DNA from: Leclercia sp. LSNIH1 | GTDB taxonomy: Bacteria; Pseudomonadota; Gammaproteobacteria; Enterobacterales; Enterobacteriaceae | Direction: 5' to 3' | NCBI RefSeq assembly: GCF_002902985.1 | Contig: NZ_CP026167.1 | Location: 1,116,001-1,180,000 of the forward strand | DNA: 64,000 nt | Part shown: piece after piece, positions 56,031-64,000 of the stretch | Numbering within the stretch: position 1 is the first letter of the stretch | Layout of the letters: the number at the start of each line of letters is the position of its first letter | Notes under the pieces: generated by a model | Seen by the model: the letters and a program-made list of their open reading frames with translations, nothing else | Told to the model about the DNA's origin: nothing | Database searches by the model: none | Position numbers and translations under genes: made by a program

Positions 56031-56528
56031 TCAAGCCGGTCGGGTGACGTTATCTTCGTTACTCGCTTTCAAATTGTGATCCAGCGCAAGGGCGATCAGG
56101 TTGTCTTCCAGCGTAAACCGCTGCTCCAGCGCCTCGCCGATATCAGAGAGGGCCTGCTGAAATTCCAGATAATTATCCTGATCGATGGCATTCTCGAGCG
56201 TGGAGTCGTAATAATCCATGATTTGCTGGGTATTGGCTTCCAGCAGAGGATAGAGTTTGGTGGCCGCTAAAAACGGGCTGTTACCTTCCATTTCACCGAT
56301 AATACGCTCATAAATATTGAAATGGCCGTTAGAAAGGTAATCGACCAGGCTCTGACAGAAATCGTCCAGCGCTTTTTCGTTCAGGCGCATATAGGACTCT
56401 TTGCCCGGTTTAATGCCAACAAGGTTGTAGTAGGCAACAAGCAGATGTTTCCGCACGTGCAGCCAGCGATCGACCAGGTTGTTACATCCGCCAACGCGTT
56501 CTGTCAGGTTTTCTAGCTGGTTTAGCAT
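56031..56528 (-). CDS. rsd: Regulator of sigma D (anti-sigma 70 factor)
   Basis: Binds sigma 70 in stationary phase and frees polymerase for alternative sigma factors; also interacts with HPr and SpoT in E. coli. The product is 165 residues, a few more than E. coli Rsd because of a different C-terminal tail (LKASNEDNVTRPA). The N-terminus (MLNQLENLTERV and following) and VDRWLHVRKHLLVAYYNLVG are family-typical. The ATG at 56526-56528 was chosen by homology over an upstream open frame. It diverges from nudC. Confidence 0.94.
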   Translation of the reverse strand: MLNQLENLTERVGGCNNLVDRWLHVRKHLLVAYYNLVGIKPGKESYMRLNEKALDDFCQSLVDYLSNGHFNIYERIIGEMEGNSPFLAATKLYPLLEANTQQIMDYYDSTLENAIDQDNYLEFQQALSDIGEALEQRFTLEDNLIALALDHNLKASNEDNVTRPA

Positions 56529-56623
56529 GTTTGACTCCGCAAGGTTAAGATTAAATTCTGCCCGCCCAAAATGTAATAGTATTGTTACCAACATGCCTGT
56601 GAAGCAAAGGTAGTGCAATAGAT

Positions 56624-57397
56624 ATGGATCGTATAATTGAAAAATCGGATCGCGGCTGGTGGTTAGTCAGCCATGAACAAAAATTATGGTTGCCCGGTGG
56701 TGAATTACCACATGGCGAGGCCGGAAATTTCGATCTTGCGGGTCAACCCGCACTTAATATCGGGGAGTGGCAGGGCGATCCTGTGTGGTTGATCCAACAA
56801 AATCGCCGTCACGATATGGGATCGGTACGCCAGGTGCTCGATCTTGATGTGGGTCTGTTCCAGCTGGCCGGACGTGCTGTGCAGTTGGCCGAGTTTTATC
56901 GCTCGCATAAATACTGCGGCTACTGTGGTCACACCATGCACCCAAGCAAAACCGAGTGGGCCATGCTCTGCGGCCACTGCCGCGAACGTTACTACCCGCA
57001 AATCGCGCCGTGCATCATCGTCGCCATTCGTCGTGAAGAGACTATCCTGCTGGCGCAACACACGCGTCATCGTAACGGGGTGCATACCGTGCTGGCCGGG
57101 TTTGTCGAAGTGGGCGAAACGCTGGAGCAGGCTGTCGCCCGGGAAGTGATGGAAGAGAGCGGCATCAAGGTGAAGAACCTGCGCTATGTCACCTCCCAGC
57201 CGTGGCCGTTCCCGCAGTCGTTGATGACCGCTTTTATGGCCGAATATGACAGCGGCGAGATCGTCATCGACCCGAAAGAGCTGCTGTCAGCCGACTGGTA
57301 TCGCTACGACGATTTACCGCTGCTCCCGCCGCCAGGCACCGTGGCGCGTCGCCTGATAGAAGATACCGTGGCAATGTGTCGGGCCGACTATGAATGA
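56624..57397 (+). CDS. nudC: NAD-capped RNA decapping hydrolase NudC
   Basis: Nudix hydrolase that removes the NAD cap from RNA and hydrolyses NADH. The 257 residues equal the E. coli protein. A zinc site ([10 protein letters not shown] and CGHCRERY) is near residues 98-120. The Nudix box [22 protein letters not shown] (in part) is near 159-181. The C-terminal [11 protein letters not shown] motif defines the NudC branch. It diverges from rsd and is followed by hemE after 40 bases. Confidence 0.97.
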   Translation: MDRIIEKSDRGWWLVSHEQKLWLPGGELPHGEAGNFDLAGQPALNIGEWQGDPVWLIQQNRRHDMGSVRQVLDLDVGLFQLAGRAVQLAEFYRSHKYCGYCGHTMHPSKTEWAMLCGHCRERYYPQIAPCIIVAIRREETILLAQHTRHRNGVHTVLAGFVEVGETLEQAVAREVMEESGIKVKNLRYVTSQPWPFPQSLMTAFMAEYDSGEIVIDPKELLSADWYRYDDLPLLPPPGTVARRLIEDTVAMCRADYE

Positions 57398-57437
57398 CGT
57401 GATACACTGGGGACAAGACGCTTAAGGAACTGCAAAA

Positions 57438-58502
57438 ATGACCGAACTGAAGAACGATCGTTATCTGCGTGCGCTGCTGCGCCAACCCGTTGATGTCACC
57501 CCGGTATGGATGATGCGCCAGGCGGGTCGCTATCTACCGGAATATAAAGCCACCCGGGCGCAGGCAGGCGATTTCATGTCCCTGTGCAAAAACGCGGAGC
57601 TGGCCTGTGAGGTAACGCTTCAGCCGCTGCGCCGCTACCCGCTGGACGCGGCGATCCTCTTCTCCGACATCCTGACCATCCCGGACGCGATGGGGCTTGG
57701 CCTGTACTTCGAAACCGGCGAAGGCCCGCGCTTTAGCTCGCCGATTAAGAGCAAAGCGGAGATCGACAACCTGCCTGTCCCGGACCCGGAGCAGGAACTC
57801 GGTTATGTGATGAACGCGGTGCGCACCATTCGCCGCGAGCTGAAAGGCGACGTGCCGCTGATTGGGTTCTCCGGCAGCCCGTGGACCCTGGCGACCTACA
57901 TGGTCGAAGGGGGCAGCAGCAAAGCCTTTACCGTGATCAAGAAGATGATGTACGCCGATCCGCTGGCGCTCCATGCTCTGCTCGACAAGCTGGCGAAAAG
58001 CGTCACCCTCTATCTGAATGCCCAGATCAAAGCGGGCGCTCAGTCGGTGATGATCTTCGACACCTGGGGTGGGGTACTGACGGGTCGCGACTATCAGCAG
58101 TTCTCGCTCTACTACATGCATAAAATCGTTGATGGCCTGCTGCGTGAAAACGAAGGCCGTCGCGTGCCGGTAACGCTGTTCACCAAAGGCGGCGGCCAGT
58201 GGCTGGAGGCGATGGCAGAAACCGGCTGTGATGCGCTGGGCCTCGACTGGACCACCGATATTGCCGATGCCCGCCGCCGCGTGGGTGACAAAGTCGCCCT
58301 GCAAGGCAACATGGATCCGTCTATGCTGTATGCTCCGGCCGCCCGAATTGAAGAAGAAGTCGCGACCATTTTGGCGGGCTTCGGTCAGGGCGAGGGCCAT
58401 GTCTTTAACCTGGGGCACGGTATTCATCAGGATGTACCGCCAGAGCATGCAGGCGTGTTTGTGGAGGCGGTGCACCGACTTTCTGCCCAGTACCACCCGT
58501 AA
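57438..58502 (+). CDS. hemE: Uroporphyrinogen decarboxylase
   Basis: Decarboxylates uroporphyrinogen III to coproporphyrinogen III in heme synthesis. The 354-residue TIM barrel has the signature [15 protein letters not shown] (near residue 22), the catalytic Asp in FSDIL, the second signature [13 protein letters not shown] (near 148) and the conserved NLGHGI near the end. nfi follows 9 bases later in the same operon. Confidence 0.98.
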   Translation: MTELKNDRYLRALLRQPVDVTPVWMMRQAGRYLPEYKATRAQAGDFMSLCKNAELACEVTLQPLRRYPLDAAILFSDILTIPDAMGLGLYFETGEGPRFSSPIKSKAEIDNLPVPDPEQELGYVMNAVRTIRRELKGDVPLIGFSGSPWTLATYMVEGGSSKAFTVIKKMMYADPLALHALLDKLAKSVTLYLNAQIKAGAQSVMIFDTWGGVLTGRDYQQFSLYYMHKIVDGLLRENEGRRVPVTLFTKGGGQWLEAMAETGCDALGLDWTTDIADARRRVGDKVALQGNMDPSMLYAPAARIEEEVATILAGFGQGEGHVFNLGHGIHQDVPPEHAGVFVEAVHRLSAQYHP

Positions 58503-58511
58503 GGAGTCGTT

Positions 58512-59183
58512 ATGGATCTTGCGTCACTTCGCGCTCAACAACTTAAACTCGCTGCGTCTGTATCCCGTGAGGATCGTCTGGATAAAGACCCACCCTCGCT
58601 GATTGCGGGGGCCGATGTGGGGTTTGAGCAGGGGGGAGAGGTGACGCGGGCGGCGATAGTGCTGCTGACGTACCCCGACCTGGAACTGGTTGAGTATCAG
58701 GTGGCGCGGATCGCCACTACCATGCCGTATATCCCCGGCTTCCTCTCTTTTCGTGAATATCCCGCGCTGCTGGCGGCGTGGGATCAGCTCTCGCAAAGAC
58801 CCGATCTGCTGTTCGTTGACGGGCATGGCATCTCCCACCCGCGCCGTCTCGGCGTCGCCAGCCATTTTGGGCTGCTGGTGGATGTCCCGACCATCGGCGT
58901 GGCGAAAAAACGCCTCTGCGGTAAGTTTGATCCCCTGTCGCCCGAACCCGGCGCGCTGGCACCGTTAATGGATAAAGGCGAACAGCTGGCGTGGGTCTGG
59001 CGCAGCAAAGCCCGGTGTAATCCACTGTTCGTCGCCACCGGCCATCGCGTCAGTACCGACACCGCGCTGGCGTGGGTGCAGCGCTGTATGCGGGGCTACC
59101 GGCTACCGGAGCCGACCCGCTGGGCCGATGCGGTAGCGTCCGGGCGTCCGGCGTTTGTTCGTTGGCAGGAAATTCAGCGCTGA
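58512..59183 (+). CDS. nfi: Endonuclease V
   Basis: Cuts DNA one base 3' of deaminated bases such as hypoxanthine, starting their repair. The 223 residues equal the E. coli protein. Catalytic and wedge residues are in place: Asp35 (IAGADVGF), [10 protein letters not shown] with its Glu, [12 protein letters not shown] (Asp near 110) and GVAKKRLCG. It is located between hemE and yjaG. Confidence 0.97.
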   Translation: MDLASLRAQQLKLAASVSREDRLDKDPPSLIAGADVGFEQGGEVTRAAIVLLTYPDLELVEYQVARIATTMPYIPGFLSFREYPALLAAWDQLSQRPDLLFVDGHGISHPRRLGVASHFGLLVDVPTIGVAKKRLCGKFDPLSPEPGALAPLMDKGEQLAWVWRSKARCNPLFVATGHRVSTDTALAWVQRCMRGYRLPEPTRWADAVASGRPAFVRWQEIQR

Positions 59184-59224
59184 ATCAGGTAAACTGCGGC
59201 CAATTTTCGATTCGAGACATCATC

Positions 59225-59815
59225 ATGTTACAAAACCCGATTCACCTGCGCCTTGAGAAGCTGGAAAGCTGGCAGCACGTCACATTTATGGCCTGTCTGT
59301 GCGAACGTATGTATCCGAACTATGCCATGTTCTGCAAGCAGACCGAATTTGGTGATGGTCAACTCTATCGTCGTATTCTCGATCTGGTGTGGGAAACGCT
59401 GACGGTTAAAGATGCGAAGGTAAACTTCGACTCCCAGCTCGATAAGCTGGAAGAGGCGATCCCGGTTGCCGATGACTATGATGTCTATGGCGTCTATCCG
59501 GCAATTGATGCCTGTGTAGCGCTAAGTGAACTGATTCACTCGCGTCTGAGTGGTGAAACGCTGGAACATGCCATCGAAGTCAGTAAGGCCTCTATTACTA
59601 CCGTAGCGATGCTGGAGATGACCCAGGAAGGGCGTGAAATGACCGATGAAGAGCTCCGTCTGAACCCGGCCATTGAGCAGGAATGGGACATCCAGTGGGA
59701 AATTTTCCGTTTGCTGGCGGAGTGCGAAGAACGCGATATCGAACTGATTAAAGGTCTACGCGCAGACTTGCGTGAGGCAGGCGAGAGTAACATTGGTATA
59801 AATCTTAACCAGTGA
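59225..59815 (+). CDS. yjaG: YjaG family protein (DUF416)
   Basis: Protein of 196 residues with unknown function, matching E. coli YjaG at the same length. It is mostly helical and acidic, with no membrane segment or known catalytic motif. The ATG at 59225 is used because it gives the family N-terminus (MLQNPIHLRLEKLESWQ); the longer frame from 59072 overlaps the end of nfi. It stands between nfi and hupA as in K-12. Confidence 0.92.
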   Translation: MLQNPIHLRLEKLESWQHVTFMACLCERMYPNYAMFCKQTEFGDGQLYRRILDLVWETLTVKDAKVNFDSQLDKLEEAIPVADDYDVYGVYPAIDACVALSELIHSRLSGETLEHAIEVSKASITTVAMLEMTQEGREMTDEELRLNPAIEQEWDIQWEIFRLLAECEERDIELIKGLRADLREAGESNIGINLNQ

Positions 59816-60001
59816 GACAACAAAACGTGATTTAACGCCTGTTTTGTCATGCCTCTACTCTTCCCTTCTGCCCCCCGTCTGGTCTACATTTGGGGGGCGA
59901 AAAAAAGTGGCTATCGGTGCGTGTATGCAGGAGAGTGCTTTTTTGGCATTTTCGTCGCACTCGATGCTTAGCAAGCGATAAACACATTGAAAGGATAACT
60001 T

Positions 60002-60274
60002 ATGAACAAGACTCAACTGATTGATGTAATTGCGGACAAAGCTGACCTGTCTAAAGTACAGGCTAAAGCTGCTCTGGAATCCACCCTGGCTGCAATTACT
60101 GAGTCTCTGAAAGAAGGCGATGCTGTACAACTGGTAGGTTTCGGTACCTTCAAAGTGAACCACCGCGCTGAGCGTACTGGCCGCAACCCGCAGACCGGTA
60201 ACGAAATCAAAATCGCTGCAGCTAACGTGCCAGCATTTGTTTCTGGCAAAGCACTGAAAGACGCAGTTAAGTAA
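60002..60274 (+). CDS. hupA: DNA-binding protein HU-alpha
   Basis: Nucleoid protein of 90 residues that bends and compacts DNA as a homodimer or with HupB. The sequence begins [18 protein letters not shown], and the DNA-binding beta arm contains [12 protein letters not shown] with the intercalating Pro63. Identity to E. coli HU-alpha is essentially complete. GAAAGGAT precedes the start, and codon use is highly biased. Confidence 0.98.
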   Translation: MNKTQLIDVIADKADLSKVQAKAALESTLAAITESLKEGDAVQLVGFGTFKVNHRAERTGRNPQTGNEIKIAAANVPAFVSGKALKDAVK

Positions 60275-60285
60275 GCCGCGTAGCA

Positions 60286-60978
60286 GTGAACAGTTTTATC
60301 GAGGGGGCGGTTTCGCCCCTTTTGTCTGTCTGGCGCCAGGTGACGGTGCTGGCAGGCATATTTGTATTAACCGCCTGTAGCCATGACTCCTCCCTGCCGC
60401 CTTTTACCGCCAGCGGCTACGCTGACGATCAGGGCGCGGTACGCGTCTGGCGTAAAGATTCAGATGACGAAGTGCATCTCCTCTCCGCGTTTAGCCCCTG
60501 GCACAGCGGCAGTACCACCACCAGTGAATATCGCTGGCAGGGCGATACGCTCGTCTGGATCGACGTAAACATCTACAGCAAAGTCCCCGAGCATGTGCGG
60601 GTACGCTTTGACGACCACGGTGAGCTGAGCTTTATGCAGCACGAAACCGGTGGCCTTAAACAGCAACTCTCTACCGATCAAATCGAGCTTTACCGCTACC
60701 GCGCCGCGCAGATTCGCCAGACCAGCGACGCGCTGCGACAGGGAAGGGTCGTGCTACATCAGGGGCGCTGGCATGTTGACGGCTCCGTGACAACGTGTGA
60801 AGGCCAGACCCTGAAGCCGGATCTCGATAGCTGGGCAACGGAACATATTGCACGCCGGCAGAGTCACTCCTCCATGGCAGTGAGCGTGGCGTGGCTGGAA
60901 GCGCCTGAAGGATCACAGCTGCTGCTGGTGGCGAACGAAGATTTTTGTACCTGGCAGCCGACAGAGAAGAGTTTCTGA
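60286..60978 (+). CDS. yjaH: YjaH family lipoprotein (DUF1481)
   Basis: Predicted lipoprotein of 230 residues, function unknown. The N-terminus is hydrophobic, with a lipobox-like LTAC (Cys about residue 32). The body matches E. coli YjaH, for example RYRAxQIRQTSDALRQGRVVL and WLEAPEGSQLLLVANEDFC. The GTG at 60286, 11 bases after the hupA stop, has only a weak ribosome-binding site, so the exact start is less sure. In K-12 zraP, zraS and zraR lie beyond yjaH, but here purD follows after 43 bases. Confidence 0.9.
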   Translation: MNSFIEGAVSPLLSVWRQVTVLAGIFVLTACSHDSSLPPFTASGYADDQGAVRVWRKDSDDEVHLLSAFSPWHSGSTTTSEYRWQGDTLVWIDVNIYSKVPEHVRVRFDDHGELSFMQHETGGLKQQLSTDQIELYRYRAAQIRQTSDALRQGRVVLHQGRWHVDGSVTTCEGQTLKPDLDSWATEHIARRQSHSSMAVSVAWLEAPEGSQLLLVANEDFCTWQPTEKSF

Positions 60979-61021
60979 AAATCCCCCTCCCTTGCGGGAG
61001 AGGGACTGGTGAAGGGGGGAG
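60979..61021. repeat. CCCTCCC/GGGAGAGGG hairpin between yjaH and purD
   Basis: CCCTCCC-TTGC-GGGAGAGGG, part of a longer GC-rich palindrome between convergent genes. It resembles the element at 15991-16019 and may act as a transcript end. Confidence 0.55.
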
Positions 61022-62314
61022 TTACTTCCCTTGCTCGCGCGCAATGGCGCGGTAACCAATATCGTTACGGCTGAAGCTACCGTTCCAGTGAATATCCGCC
61101 ATCAGGGCATAGGCGCGTTGCTGCGCTTCTGCGACGGTGTTGCCCAGCGCCGTGGCGCACAGGACGCGGCCACCGTTAGTCAGCACGCGTTCGTCATCGG
61201 AGAGCTTAGTCCCCGCATGGAATACCTTCGCGCCTTCGATGGCTTCCAGCGGCAGGCCGTGGATCTCATCGCCGGTGTTGTAGTTGCCCGGATAACCGCC
61301 CGCCGCAATTACCACGCCCAGAGAAGCACGCTCATCCCACTCCGAGCGCTTTTCGTCCAGCTTGCCTTCGCAGGCCGCCAGGCACAGCTCCACCAGATCG
61401 GATTTCATGCGCAGCATGATTGGCTGCGTTTCTGGGTCGCCAAAGCGGCAGTTGAACTCGATAACCTTCGGGTTGCCCTGTTTGTCGATCATCAGGCCAG
61501 CATAGAGGAAACCAGTGTAGGTATTGCCTTCCGCCGCCATTCCTTTAACGGTAGGCCAGATGATGCGGTCCATGGTGCGCTGGTGAACTTCATCCGTCAC
61601 CACAGGAGCAGGGGAGTAAGCCCCCATCCCGCCGGTATTCGGGCCGGTATCGGCATCGCCAACGCGCTTATGATCCTGGCTGGTGGCCATCGGCAGCACA
61701 TGCTCGCCGTCGACCATGACGATAAAGCTCGCCTCTTCGCCATCAAGAAACTCTTCGATAACGATACGGTGGCCTGCATCACCAAAAGCGTTACCTGCCA
61801 GCATATCCTGAACGGCAGCTTCTGCTTCTTCGAGCGTCATCGCCACGATAACGCCTTTACCCGCTGCCAGACCGTCGGCTTTGATCACAATCGGCGCGCC
61901 TTTTTCACGTAAGTAGGCCAGCGCGGGCTCCACTTCGGTGAAGTTCTGATATTCCGCGGTCGGAATGTTGTGACGCGCGAGGAAATCTTTGGTGAAGGCT
62001 TTGGAGCCTTCGAGCTGCGCGGCGCCTTCGGTCGGGCCGAAGATGGTCAGGCCCGCGGCACGGAATGCGTCTACCACGCCAATGACCAGCGGCGCTTCCG
62101 GACCCACAATGGTCAGATCGATTTTTTCACTCTGGGCAAAGCTCAGCAGCGCCGGGATATCGGTTACGCCGATAGCGACGTTCTGCAGGGTAGGCTCCAG
62201 GGCGGTACCGGCGTTACCCGGTGCCACAAAGACGGTTTCAACCTGCGCAGACTGCGCCGCTTTCCACGCCAGGGCGTGCTCGCGCCCGCCGTTACCAATC
62301 ACTAATACTTTCAT
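61022..62314 (-). CDS. purD: Phosphoribosylamine--glycine ligase
   Basis: Second enzyme of de novo purine synthesis, joining glycine to phosphoribosylamine. The 430-residue ATP-grasp enzyme has the N-terminal GNGGREHALAWK (residues 7-18), the ATP-binding VIKADGLAAGKGVIVA near 145 and the metal site EFNCRFGDPETQ near 285. It lies 15 bases after purH on the same strand. Confidence 0.97.
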   Translation of the reverse strand: MKVLVIGNGGREHALAWKAAQSAQVETVFVAPGNAGTALEPTLQNVAIGVTDIPALLSFAQSEKIDLTIVGPEAPLVIGVVDAFRAAGLTIFGPTEGAAQLEGSKAFTKDFLARHNIPTAEYQNFTEVEPALAYLREKGAPIVIKADGLAAGKGVIVAMTLEEAEAAVQDMLAGNAFGDAGHRIVIEEFLDGEEASFIVMVDGEHVLPMATSQDHKRVGDADTGPNTGGMGAYSPAPVVTDEVHQRTMDRIIWPTVKGMAAEGNTYTGFLYAGLMIDKQGNPKVIEFNCRFGDPETQPIMLRMKSDLVELCLAACEGKLDEKRSEWDERASLGVVIAAGGYPGNYNTGDEIHGLPLEAIEGAKVFHAGTKLSDDERVLTNGGRVLCATALGNTVAEAQQRAYALMADIHWNGSFSRNDIGYRAIAREQGK

Positions 62315-62329
62315 TCTCTGCTCCGGGAA

Positions 62330-63919
62330 TTAATGGCGGAAATGACGCATGTCGGTGAAGATCATCGCGATGCCATGTTCATCGGCGGCGGCAATGACTT
62401 CGTCGTCGCGGATTGAGCCGCCAGGCTGGATCACGCAGGTGATGCCCACTGCCGCAGCTGCATCGATACCGTCACGGAACGGGAAGAACGCGTCGGACGC
62501 CATGGCGGAGCCTTTAACTTCCAGACCTTCGTCGCCCGCTTTAATCCCGGCGATTTTCGCAGAGTAAACGCGGCTCATCTGGCCCGCGCCTATACCGATG
62601 GTCATGTTCTCTTTCGCATAGACGATGGCGTTGGATTTCACGAACTTCGCCACTTTCCAGCAGAACAGCGCGTCACGCAGCTCCTGCTCCGTAGGCTGAC
62701 GTTTGGTGACGACACGCAGATCTTTCTCGCTGACCATGCCCAGGTCACGATCCTGAACCAGCAGGCCACCGTTCACACGCTTGAAGTCGAGACCCGGAAC
62801 GCGTTCCGCCCACTGACCGCAGACCAGCACGCGCACGTTCTGTTTTGTCGCGGTGATTTTCAGGGCGTCTTCGGTGGCCGAAGGGGCAATAATCACTTCA
62901 ACAAACTGACGGGAGATGATCGCCTGAGCGGTTTCGGCATCCAGCTCGCGGTTAAACGCGATAATGCCGCCAAACGCTGAGGTCGGGTCAGTTTTGTACG
63001 CACGATCGTAAGCATCCAGAATAGAGGTGCTTACCGCGACGCCGCATGGGTTCGCATGCTTCACGATAACGCAGGCGGGCTCGCTGAACTCTTTCACGCA
63101 CTCCAGTGCCGCGTCGGTATCCGCAATGTTGTTATAGGAGAGTGCTTTACCCTGCACCTGCTGCGCAGTGGCAACGGAGGCTTCTTTTACCTCTTCTTCT
63201 ATATAGAAGGCAGCCTGCTGGTGGCTGTTCTCGCCGTAGCGCATATCCTGCTTCTTAATGAAGTTGAGGTTTAAGGTGCGGGAGAAGCGACCAGAGGGAT
63301 CTTTGCTTTCGCCATGGTAGGCAGGGACCAGACTACCGAAGTAGTTGGCGATCATGCTGTCGTAAGCGGCGGTATGTTCAAAGGCCTTAATGGCGAGGTC
63401 GAAACGGGTCTCGAGATTCAGTGAGCCTTCGTTGGCATCCATCTCTTTAATAATGGCGTCGTAGTCGCTGCTCTTTACGACGATGGCCACATCCTTATGG
63501 TTCTTGGCGGCGGAGCGCACCATGGTCGGCCCACCGATATCGATATTCTCTACCGCATCCTCCAGAGAGCAGCCTTCACGGGCAACGGTCTGGGCGAATG
63601 GATAAAGGTTAACAATCACCATGTCGATTGGCGCAATCCCGTGCTGATCCATAATGCCGTCATCCTGACCGCGACGTCCCAGAATGCCGCCGTGGACTTT
63701 CGGGTGCAGGGTTTTGACGCGTCCATCCATCATTTCCGGGAAGCCGGTGTAATCAGACACTTCGGTTACCGGCAGGCCTTTATCTGCTAACAGGCGAGCA
63801 GTACCGCCTGTGGACAGCAGCTCTACGCCACGTGCAGAAAGTGCCTGAGCGAATTCAACGATACCGGCTTTATCAGAAACACTGAGCAGAGCGCGGCGGA
63901 TTGGACGACGTTGTTGCAT
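62330..63919 (-). CDS. purH: Bifunctional AICAR transformylase/IMP cyclohydrolase
   Basis: Catalyses the last two steps of IMP synthesis. The 529 residues equal the E. coli protein. The N-terminal MGS-like cyclohydrolase domain ([25 protein letters not shown]) covers about 1-195. The C-terminal formyltransferase domain has the catalytic Lys-His in [12 protein letters not shown] near 266 and ends [11 protein letters not shown] and [17 protein letters not shown]. It is the first gene of purHD. The PurR operator expected upstream is not clearly visible before the window ends. Confidence 0.97.
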   Translation of the reverse strand: MQQRRPIRRALLSVSDKAGIVEFAQALSARGVELLSTGGTARLLADKGLPVTEVSDYTGFPEMMDGRVKTLHPKVHGGILGRRGQDDGIMDQHGIAPIDMVIVNLYPFAQTVAREGCSLEDAVENIDIGGPTMVRSAAKNHKDVAIVVKSSDYDAIIKEMDANEGSLNLETRFDLAIKAFEHTAAYDSMIANYFGSLVPAYHGESKDPSGRFSRTLNLNFIKKQDMRYGENSHQQAAFYIEEEVKEASVATAQQVQGKALSYNNIADTDAALECVKEFSEPACVIVKHANPCGVAVSTSILDAYDRAYKTDPTSAFGGIIAFNRELDAETAQAIISRQFVEVIIAPSATEDALKITATKQNVRVLVCGQWAERVPGLDFKRVNGGLLVQDRDLGMVSEKDLRVVTKRQPTEQELRDALFCWKVAKFVKSNAIVYAKENMTIGIGAGQMSRVYSAKIAGIKAGDEGLEVKGSAMASDAFFPFRDGIDAAAAVGITCVIQPGGSIRDDEVIAAADEHGIAMIFTDMRHFRH

Positions 63920-64000
63920 GGTAAATCCCCTGGATTTGACGATTACAGAGAGCGTTAGGTGAATTTTCCCGATAAAAACTCAACTAACACACCTGGCGGG
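63920..64000 (-). other. purH upstream region, cut by the window edge
   Basis: 81 bases upstream of purH. On the minus strand GGGG lies near the start as the ribosome-binding site. No full PurR-type palindrome (ACGCAAACGTTT-like) can be seen; it may lie beyond the edge. Confidence 0.4.

Overview
The window is a chromosomal segment of a member of the Enterobacteriaceae. Nearly every protein is closely similar to, and the same length as, an Escherichia coli K-12 protein. The gene content differs enough from K-12 (a 2-ketogluconate operon, an extra ABC-F gene, a lone PTS IIA/IIB pair, no zraPSR) that Escherichia itself is unlikely. RpoB and the coding GC bias look like the Enterobacter/Klebsiella/Leclercia group, but I cannot name a species. 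No phage, transposase, CRISPR array or rRNA operon is present.

Layout. 1-5079: xylose catabolism, with xylG (partial) and xylF diverging from xylAB, then yiaA. 5160-9791: wecH, ysaB and the glycyl-tRNA synthetase genes glyQS. 10031-13586: an unfamiliar ABC-F ATPase gene, yiaG, yiaF and the cold-shock gene cspA with its long leader. 13641-18830: a five-gene block read leftward, a PtxS-like repressor followed by kguE-kguK-kguT-ghrB, for 2-ketogluconate uptake and breakdown. 18941-27317: yiaD, bisC, yiaC, tag, yhjY, yhjX and eptB. 27409-27686: a tRNA-Pro(UGG) gene and a split copy of its 3' end. 28293-33991: the dipeptide permease operon dppABCDF.

At about 33992-34041 the K-12 gene order breaks. 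Everything to the left matches K-12 minutes 79-80 in reverse, and everything to the right matches minute 90 in forward order. This is what an inversion around the replication origin would leave.

34042-49391 is the core information-processing cluster: coaA, four tRNA genes leading into tufB, secE-nusG, rplKA, rplJL and rpoBC, with recognisable promoters, ribosomal-protein leader sites and the rplL-rpoB attenuator. 49509-50135 is a PTS IIA/IIB pair. 50426-55790 is the thiamin operon thiCEFSGH behind a TPP riboswitch. 56031-60978: rsd, nudC, hemE, nfi, yjaG, hupA and yjaH. 61022-63919: purH-purD, read leftward. REP-type palindromes sit in many of the gaps.

Most of the window is ordinary housekeeping sequence. 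The parts most worth a second look are the split tRNA-Pro 3'-end copy with its hairpin-rich insert, the UGG anticodon at the locus where K-12 has CGG, the kgu operon fused to ghrB with a visible operator, the ABC-F gene with possible leader peptides, and the inversion junction. Identifications rest on recalled family sequences, not on database searches.
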